Below are positions 58,974 through 64,000 of a stretch of DNA of 64,000 bases, piece after piece. The stretch comes from Guptibacillus hwajinpoensis. Its GTDB lineage: Bacteria > Bacillota > Bacilli > Bacillales > Guptibacillaceae. The DNA lies in NCBI RefSeq assembly GCF_020524165.1, contig NZ_JAIVKU010000004.1, positions 992,001-1,056,000 of the forward strand. The letters run 5' to 3'. A program made the translations under genes and the position numbers. The notes beneath the pieces were generated by a model. The model ran no database searches. It saw only the letters and a list, made by a program, of their open reading frames with translations, and was not told where the DNA came from. Position 1 is the first letter of the stretch; every line of letters starts with the position of its first letter.

Positions 58974-60178
58974 GAACGAGTCACGTCCAATCGCTTCACT
59001 TCATCGAGAATGCGATTCGCTGCTTCATGCTTTGATTGCAGCGGCAGTTCAACGCGCTCGCCATCTCGGTGGAGTAACGTCATGACATTTGTATCTTTAT
59101 CAAAACCTGCACCTTCTGCTTTAATATTATTTGCACAAATCAAATCCAAATTTTTCTTTACGAGTTTCTTTTGTGCATATTCGTCTAACCGCTCTGACTC
59201 TGCTGCAAACCCAACAAGAATTTGATTTTTCTTTTGCTGGCCAAGCGTCCATAGTATATCTTTCGTCCGCTCCATCTCAATCACCATCTCACCTTCAGAT
59301 TTCTTCACTTTTTCAGAAGCAATCTCAGCAGGTCGATAGTCAGCTACGGCTGCTGCTTTTATGACAATATCAGCCGTCTCAGCTGCATGTAGAACAGAGT
59401 CAAACATTTCTTCAGCTGTTATAACATCAATTCGCTTCACCCCTTGAGGTGTCGGGAGTGTTACTGGACCTGCCACTAGGGTAACTTCAGCGCCGCGTTT
59501 CGCAGCCTCTTCCGCCAATGCAAAACCCATTTTTCCAGAAGAGTAATTTGTAAAATAGCGAACAGGATCAACCGGTTCTCGCGTAGGGCCTGCCGTGACG
59601 ACAACTTTTTTCCCAGCCAAATCGTTCGTATCGTCTTTAAAATACGTTTCTAACGTTGACAGGATATCTTCAGGCTCCGCCATACGTCCTTTACCGACAT
59701 AGCCACATGCAAGTAACCCTTCTCCAGGCTCAAGGAAATGACAGCCGAACGAGCGGAGTACGTCCATATTTTTCTTAACAGCAGGATGGTCGTACATGTG
59801 AACATTCATTGCTGGCGCTACCCATACAGGAGCTTCGGTAGCAAGTAACGTCGTTGACATCATATCGTCCGCGATCCCATTCGCAAGCTTACCAATGATG
59901 TTTGCTGTAGCAGGCGCGATCAGCACGAGGTCTGCCCAGTCCGCTACGTCAATATGGGCCACTGATGTTGGGTCCTTTTCTTCAAAGGTATCCTTATAAA
60001 TATCATTTCTGGAAAGCGTTTGAAACGTTAATGGTGTAACAAATTCAGTAGCTGATTTGGTCATTAACACCTTCACTTCCGCACCCGTTTGATAGAGCTT
60101 ACTTGTAAGAGCGGCTGCTTTAAATACAGCAATCCCACCACTGACACAAAGCAATATCTTCTTTCCCTTTAGACTCAT
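58970..60178 (-). CDS. coaBC: Bifunctional phosphopantothenoylcysteine decarboxylase / synthetase
   Basis: 402-residue coenzyme A biosynthesis enzyme. N-terminal CoaC flavoprotein decarboxylase (about 1-180: LLCVSGGIAVFKAAALTSKL, APAMNVHMYDHPAV, FLEPGEGLLACGYVGKGRM) and C-terminal CoaB CTP-dependent ligase (about 190-402: VVTAGPTREPVDPVRYFTNY, AAAVADYRP, ILVGFAAESERLDEYAQKKL). ATG 60178 has AAGGTG 6 nt upstream; GTG 60187 lies in that site. A terminator separates it from rpoZ. Confidence 0.98.
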   Translation of the reverse strand: MSLKGKKILLCVSGGIAVFKAAALTSKLYQTGAEVKVLMTKSATEFVTPLTFQTLSRNDIYKDTFEEKDPTSVAHIDVADWADLVLIAPATANIIGKLANGIADDMMSTTLLATEAPVWVAPAMNVHMYDHPAVKKNMDVLRSFGCHFLEPGEGLLACGYVGKGRMAEPEDILSTLETYFKDDTNDLAGKKVVVTAGPTREPVDPVRYFTNYSSGKMGFALAEEAAKRGAEVTLVAGPVTLPTPQGVKRIDVITAEEMFDSVLHAAETADIVIKAAAVADYRPAEIASEKVKKSEGEMVIEMERTKDILWTLGQQKKNQILVGFAAESERLDEYAQKKLVKKNLDLICANNIKAEGAGFDKDTNVMTLLHRDGERVELPLQSKHEAANRILDEVKRLDVTRS

Positions 60179-60211
60179 AAGTTTCACCTTCCGTCCAAAT
60201 AGTTAACATAA

Positions 60212-60228
60212 TATTAATATAGTTAATA
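60212..60228. repeat. Inverted repeat upstream of coaBC
   Basis: TATTAA-5 nt-TTAATA perfect inverted repeat in the AT-rich 75-nt stretch between the rpoZ terminator and coaBC. A TTGACG -35-like box (60242-60247) lies upstream, but no -10 box is well spaced. Possible promoter or operator. Confidence 0.35.
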
Positions 60229-60253
60229 CAATGAGATGCATCGTCAATTCAAG

Positions 60254-60285
60254 AAAAAAATAACAACCTATTCTCATAGGTTGTT
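60254..60285 (-). terminator. Terminator after rpoZ
   Basis: Minus-strand perfect 10-bp stem (AACAACCTAT and complement), 4-nt loop, then ATTTTTTT. It begins 10 nt after the rpoZ stop codon. Confidence 0.85.
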
Positions 60286-60294
60286 ACGTCTCAC

Positions 60295-60501
60295 TCAGTC
60301 TTCTATCATGCCGTCTGCAAGTAGTTTGCCATCAAGTACTTCTTCAAGTGCTTTCCCTACAGCCTTAACGGACTGTGGACGATCCACATAAACATTACCG
60401 GTTTGTTGAATCGTACGTGCGCGCTTTGCAGAAAGTGTAGCCAGTGTGTACTTTGAATCAATGCGGTCCATTAGTGAGTCAATCGATGGGTATAAAATCA
60501 T
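60295..60501 (-). CDS. rpoZ: RNA polymerase omega subunit
   Basis: 68-residue omega subunit, which helps beta' fold. The conserved core ([30 protein letters not shown], and [15 protein letters not shown]) is intact. It starts 3 nt after the gmk stop codon, in the usual remA-gmk-rpoZ-coaBC order. Confidence 0.97.
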   Translation of the reverse strand: MILYPSIDSLMDRIDSKYTLATLSAKRARTIQQTGNVYVDRPQSVKAVGKALEEVLDGKLLADGMIED

Positions 60502-60503
60502 TA

Positions 60504-61115
60504 TTAAACCTCCGTTACATTCTTATATTTATGGGCAAGACGATCACGTCTTAAGTGCTCTGCTGTAATAATAGCACGAATTCGCTCACAAGCTAATTCT
60601 ACTTGATCATTTTCAACGATATAATCGTATTCATCAATCAATTCGATCTCTTCTTTCGCAACACCCATACGGTTATCAATTAAATCATTTGATTCCGTAC
60701 CGCGGTTAACAATGCGATTCCTGAGCTCCGTTAAACTAGGTGGCATTAAGAAGATAAAAGCACCTTCTGGAAAATGCTTGCGAACTTGCTTCGCTCCTTG
60801 CACTTCAATTTCAAGCAACACGTCTTTCCCGGACTGCAAGGTTTCTTCTACATAGTCAACAGGCGTACCATAGTAATTCCCAACATAGTGGGCATACTCA
60901 AGCAGCTTGTTATTTTCGATCATATCCTCAAATTCTTCATGAGATTTAAAGAAATAATCGACGCCGTTCACTTCCCCTTCACGCGGTTTGCGCGTCGTAA
61001 CAGAAATGGAATACTGTACTTCGTCCGCATTATGCATGAAAGCTTTTCTTACTGTTCCTTTTCCAACACCAGAAGGGCCAGAAAGAACAATTAACAATCC
61101 ACGTTCTTTTTCCAT
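60504..61115 (-). CDS. gmk: Guanylate kinase
   Basis: 203-residue GMP kinase. P-loop [16 protein letters not shown] near 11-26; GMP-binding [20 protein letters not shown] and the lid [20 protein letters not shown]. In Bacillaceae it is a (p)ppGpp target. ATG 61115 has GGAGG 5 nt upstream; the in-frame start at 61127 overlaps that site. It follows remA. Confidence 0.98.
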   Translation of the reverse strand: MEKERGLLIVLSGPSGVGKGTVRKAFMHNADEVQYSISVTTRKPREGEVNGVDYFFKSHEEFEDMIENNKLLEYAHYVGNYYGTPVDYVEETLQSGKDVLLEIEVQGAKQVRKHFPEGAFIFLMPPSLTELRNRIVNRGTESNDLIDNRMGVAKEEIELIDEYDYIVENDQVELACERIRAIITAEHLRRDRLAHKYKNVTEV

Positions 61116-61137
61116 ACTAACCTCCACTTTATAGATG

Positions 61138-61398
61138 CTACTCGTCAGAAAGCTCGTCTTTGTTCACGAGACGTTGTGCCACTGTTTCAGGCTGGACTGC
61201 CGACAGAATGACGTGGTCACTATCAGAAATAATGACAGCACGCGTTCTTCTACCATATGTTGCGTCAACAAGCATATTGCGGTCCCTTGCAACAGTAATA
61301 ATTCGTTTGATTGGTGCCGACTCTGGACTAACAATTGAAACAATTCGATTCGCATTCACAATGTTACCGAATCCGATATTGATTAATTTAATACTCAT
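61138..61398 (-). CDS. remA: Extracellular matrix regulator RemA
   Basis: 86-residue RemA (YlzA/DUF370), a DNA-binding protein that forms ring assemblies and activates biofilm matrix and osmoprotection genes in B. subtilis. Diagnostic: [40 protein letters not shown] and [33 protein letters not shown] precedes the ATG. Usual neighbours yloC and gmk. Confidence 0.96.
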   Translation of the reverse strand: MSIKLINIGFGNIVNANRIVSIVSPESAPIKRIITVARDRNMLVDATYGRRTRAVIISDSDHVILSAVQPETVAQRLVNKDELSDE

Positions 61399-61467
61399 GG
61401 TCGTTCCTCCCAGGAATCACGATTCTATTTTTACACCAGTAAGGTGATTTTAAACAAAGCGCTCAGG

Positions 61468-62343
61468 CTATTCAATATTTTGAACCTGTTCACGAACCTT
61501 TTCCACTTCGCTCTTAAGATCAACCACATGCTGACTGATCTTATGGTGTTGAGACTTGGAACCGATCGTATTCAGCTCCCTATTGATTTCCTGCACTAAG
61601 AAATCAAGTTTCCTTCCTACGACACCATCATTACTAAGAATATCATGGAATTGGTCGAGATGACTATGGAGCCTAATGATTTCTTCATCGATACTTGCTT
61701 TATCGGCAAGATACGATACTTCTGTTAGGATTCGGGCTTCATCAAGGGCTTCTAATTCTTTAAATCCTTCGAGTTTTGTGCGTATCCGTGCTTCAAATGC
61801 TGAAGTTACTTCTTTTGAAAGGGTTGAAATGGAAGTTAAAATCTTTTTCATTTCTTGAAGCTTATTCCTTATATCTTGCTCAAGGGCTTCCCCTTCAATC
61901 TGTCGCATTTCAACTAGTCGATCAACAGCTAAATTTAACGTAGCAAATACCACATGCTCCAACTGATCAAGCTGTTCCTCTTTCTCTGTTACTTGATAAA
62001 CATCCATATTCAAAAGTGTAGAAGCAGACAAATCATCTTGCAAATCATATCGTTCAGAGGCTTGTTTTAAAATCGTTATGTATTGGTCGAGCAGCTTCCA
62101 ATCCACCTTCACGTCCGATGAACGAAAACCAGCTCCCTCAATGGTTAAATATAGTTCAACTTTTCCTCGCATAATGTTGCGCTGAATGGATTTCTTCATC
62201 TTACTTTCAAGATGAAGGAGTGCTTTTGGCATGCGAAATGTACCATCGAAGTAACGATGGTTAACGGATTTTATTTCTACCGTTATTTGAATATCCTCAC
62301 TCTCGTGCGATGCTCTTCCAAATCCGGTCATACTCTTAACCAT
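61468..62343 (-). CDS. yloC: YicC/YloC family endoribonuclease
   Basis: 291-residue YicC family protein; the E. coli and B. subtilis members have reported endoribonuclease activity. N-terminal MVKSMTGFGRASHE, EIKSVNHRYFD and the C-terminal HSHLDQFHDILSNDGVVGRK, LDFLVQEINRELNTIGSKSQ, DLKSEVEKVREQVQNIE are diagnostic. ATG 62343 starts at the family motif; the frame to 62400 is an extension without a ribosome binding site. The site before 62343 is weak (GGATGTGAT). Confidence 0.95.
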   Translation of the reverse strand: MVKSMTGFGRASHESEDIQITVEIKSVNHRYFDGTFRMPKALLHLESKMKKSIQRNIMRGKVELYLTIEGAGFRSSDVKVDWKLLDQYITILKQASERYDLQDDLSASTLLNMDVYQVTEKEEQLDQLEHVVFATLNLAVDRLVEMRQIEGEALEQDIRNKLQEMKKILTSISTLSKEVTSAFEARIRTKLEGFKELEALDEARILTEVSYLADKASIDEEIIRLHSHLDQFHDILSNDGVVGRKLDFLVQEINRELNTIGSKSQHHKISQHVVDLKSEVEKVREQVQNIE

Positions 62344-62372
62344 ATTATCACATCCAATAGCTATTCTAACCA

Positions 62373-62400
62373 ATTGTACCACTTCATCAAACTGAAACAA
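62373..62400 (-). promoter_or_regulatory. Promoter of yloC
   Basis: Minus-strand TTGTTT (62395-62400), 16-nt spacer, TACAAT (62373-62378) with an extended -10 TG. It lies in the gap after the yloB terminator, 30 nt before yloC. Confidence 0.6.
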
Positions 62401-62435
62401 AGGGATATCTCTTTCTTATCATCAATCTTAAATAG

Positions 62436-62461
62436 AAAAAACAGAGGGTGATTACCCTCTG
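62436..62461 (-). terminator. Terminator at the end of yloB
   Basis: Minus-strand perfect 8-bp stem CAGAGGGT/ACCCTCTG, 4-nt loop, followed by TTTTTT. It includes the last codons and the stop of yloB. Confidence 0.9.
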
Positions 62462-64000
62462 CTGCGCTGTCTTCTAAATAGGGTGGTACCTGCTAATAGG
62501 AAAGTTGGAATGCTAGAAAAGACTAAAATAAGCATCCATTCTCTCATTGAAAGATAAGTTGTATGGAAAATCGGCTGAAGCGGTTCATAATAGATGACCG
62601 CAAGTAATAACCCAATGGATGAGAGAACTGCAAGTACAAGGGCTTTATTTTCAAAAGGGTTTCGATGAAAAATCGATCGTTCACTTCGACAGTCAAATAC
62701 ATGAATTAATTGAGCAAGTACGAGTGTAGAGAATGCAACCGTTTGTGCTTGGACAAGGTCATTCGGATTCTCACTGTAGCAAATCATAAAGGCGGCAAGT
62801 GTACAGGCACCGATCATGATACCACGAGAGATGATTTTCCATCCCAATCCCCTCGCAAAAACGCCCTCTTTCGGCTTACGCGGATCTCTTCTCATCACGT
62901 TCCCTTCTGCAGGATCAAGTCCAAGAGCCATAGCTGGCAATCCGTCAGTAACAAGATTTACCCACAGAATTTGGATCGGTACGAGCGGAAGCGGTAGCAT
63001 CAGCAAGATCGCAAAAAGCATCACAAGAATTTCTCCAACGTTCGAAGCTAACAAATAGCGAATGAATTTCCGAATATTTTCATAGATGTTTCGTCCTTCT
63101 TCCACTGCCGCTCTTATCGTTGCAAAATTGTCGTCGCTTAATATGAGCGAGGATGATTCTTTCGCCACGTCTGTTCCTGTCATCCCCATTGAAATGCCAA
63201 TATTTGATGCTTTGATCGCCGGTGCATCATTCACCCCATCACCGGTCATCGCAACAATATGTCCTCTATTTTGGAGAGCTTTAACAATTTTCAATTTATG
63301 TTCCGGCGATACGCGAGCAAAAACGTAGATGTCTTCCACCTGATTTTCTAGTTCTTCCACGCTTAATGAAGAGAGCTTACTTCCTTCCATTACTTTGCCC
63401 CGTTCAGGAAGAATACCGAGGTTGTGGGCAATTGCTTTTGCCGTCGTTACATGATCGCCTGTTATCATAATCGTCTTGATTCCTGCCCTTTTACAATCAG
63501 CTACGGCTTGCTTCACCTCTTCACGTGGAGGGTCAATCATCCCTTCTAAACCAACAAAAGTTAAACGAGATTCAGCTTGTACGCTATGAAGCATATTGTC
63601 TTCATTCTGGATTGGTTTAAACGCTACGGCGATCGTTCTTAAAGCTAATTCCCCAAACGCATTTAGTTGCTCTTGTATTTCTCGTTCATAGCTTTTACGG
63701 AGCGGCGCTTTTTTCTCACTCCATAACACAGATTCACACTGCTTTAGAACAATATCAGGTGCACCTTTTGCGATGACATATCGTTTCCCCATTGAATCTT
63801 CCACTACAATACTCATCATTTTCCGATTAGAGTCAAAGGGAAACTCCTGAATGATCGTAAATTCCTCTTCCCTCACATCTTCCGTTAAACCAGCCTTCAT
63901 TGCAGCGGCAACGAGGGCTCCTTCGGTTGGATCACCATCAAGAACATATTCTCCGCTTTTCTCCATTACTCTCGCATTGCTACAAAGCAAACCAAATGTA
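62452..64000 (-). CDS. yloB: Calcium-transporting P-type ATPase, C-terminal part
   Basis: Partial at the right edge: the frame stays open through base 64000 (sequence ...FGLLCSNARV), so the start and the phosphorylation motif DKTGTLT lie outside. Visible: nucleotide-binding domain (GDPTEGALVAAAMKAG, FPFDSNRKMMSIV, VIAKGAPDIVLKQC), phosphorylation-domain motifs MITGDHVTTAKAIA and VAMTGDGVNDAPAIKASNIG, then six membrane segments. The type is P2A (SERCA-like), and the neighbour yloC matches B. subtilis yloB. Probably exports or sequesters Ca2+. Confidence 0.93.
   Translation of the reverse strand, partial: TFGLLCSNARVMEKSGEYVLDGDPTEGALVAAAMKAGLTEDVREEEFTIIQEFPFDSNRKMMSIVVEDSMGKRYVIAKGAPDIVLKQCESVLWSEKKAPLRKSYEREIQEQLNAFGELALRTIAVAFKPIQNEDNMLHSVQAESRLTFVGLEGMIDPPREEVKQAVADCKRAGIKTIMITGDHVTTAKAIAHNLGILPERGKVMEGSKLSSLSVEELENQVEDIYVFARVSPEHKLKIVKALQNRGHIVAMTGDGVNDAPAIKASNIGISMGMTGTDVAKESSSLILSDDNFATIRAAVEEGRNIYENIRKFIRYLLASNVGEILVMLFAILLMLPLPLVPIQILWVNLVTDGLPAMALGLDPAEGNVMRRDPRKPKEGVFARGLGWKIISRGIMIGACTLAAFMICYSENPNDLVQAQTVAFSTLVLAQLIHVFDCRSERSIFHRNPFENKALVLAVLSSIGLLLAVIYYEPLQPIFHTTYLSMREWMLILVFSSIPTFLLAGTTLFRRQRSRG

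Overview
This window is core chromosome of a low-to-moderate-GC, endospore-forming member of the Bacillaceae (Firmicutes). The reasons are a PolC-type replicative polymerase, CodY, FapR, PrkC/PrpC, RemA and an intact 27-codon spoVM, in nearly the gene order of the Bacillus subtilis rimP-to-yloB region. Almost everything lies on the minus strand, so transcription runs from high to low coordinates; only a DUF1128 gene and rpmB are on the plus strand. No insertion sequence, prophage, CRISPR array, tRNA or rRNA is visible, and I see no previously undescribed multi-gene system. The interesting points are changes of order against the standard cluster and regulatory hairpins.

Layout by increasing coordinate (transcription is leftward). 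1-14 kb: rimP, polC, proS, rasP, dxr, cdsA, uppS, frr, pyrH, tsf, rpsB (translation factors, isoprenoid and phospholipid synthesis, membrane proteolysis, replication). 14-22 kb: codY, hslU, hslV, xerC, trmFO, topA, dprA. The large fla/che operon that B. subtilis carries between codY and rpsB is absent. 22-27 kb: sucD, sucC, a 58-codon orphan gene, rnhB, rbgA, a signal peptidase gene. 27-38 kb: rplS, trmD, rimM, ylqD, khpA, rpsP, ffh, ylxM, ftsY, smc, then a plus-strand DUF1128 gene that separates smc from rnc. 38-47 kb: acpP, fabG, fabD, plsX, fapR (fatty acid operon with a FapR-like operator), recG, sdaAA, sdaAB, fakA, yloU. 47-64 kb: rpmB (plus), spoVM, thiN, thiT, rpe, rsgA, prkC, prpC, rsmB, fmt, def, priA, coaBC, rpoZ, gmk, remA, yloC and the 3' part of the calcium ATPase gene yloB, which runs off the right edge.

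The genes form functional blocks: ribosome synthesis and maturation (rpsB, tsf, frr, rpsP, rplS, rimM, rimP, rbgA, rsgA, trmD), protein export (ffh, ylxM, ftsY, signal peptidase, rasP), membrane lipid synthesis under FapR (fapR, plsX, fabD, fabG, acpP, with cdsA and fakA), chromosome maintenance (polC, topA, smc, recG, priA, xerC, dprA, rnhB), start and end of translation (fmt, def, frr) and the Ser/Thr kinase-phosphatase pair (prkC, prpC). Several intrinsic terminators are built into the last codons of the gene they end. In at least two places (rimP and fapR) a terminator-like hairpin lies between a good promoter and the next start codon, which suggests attenuation.
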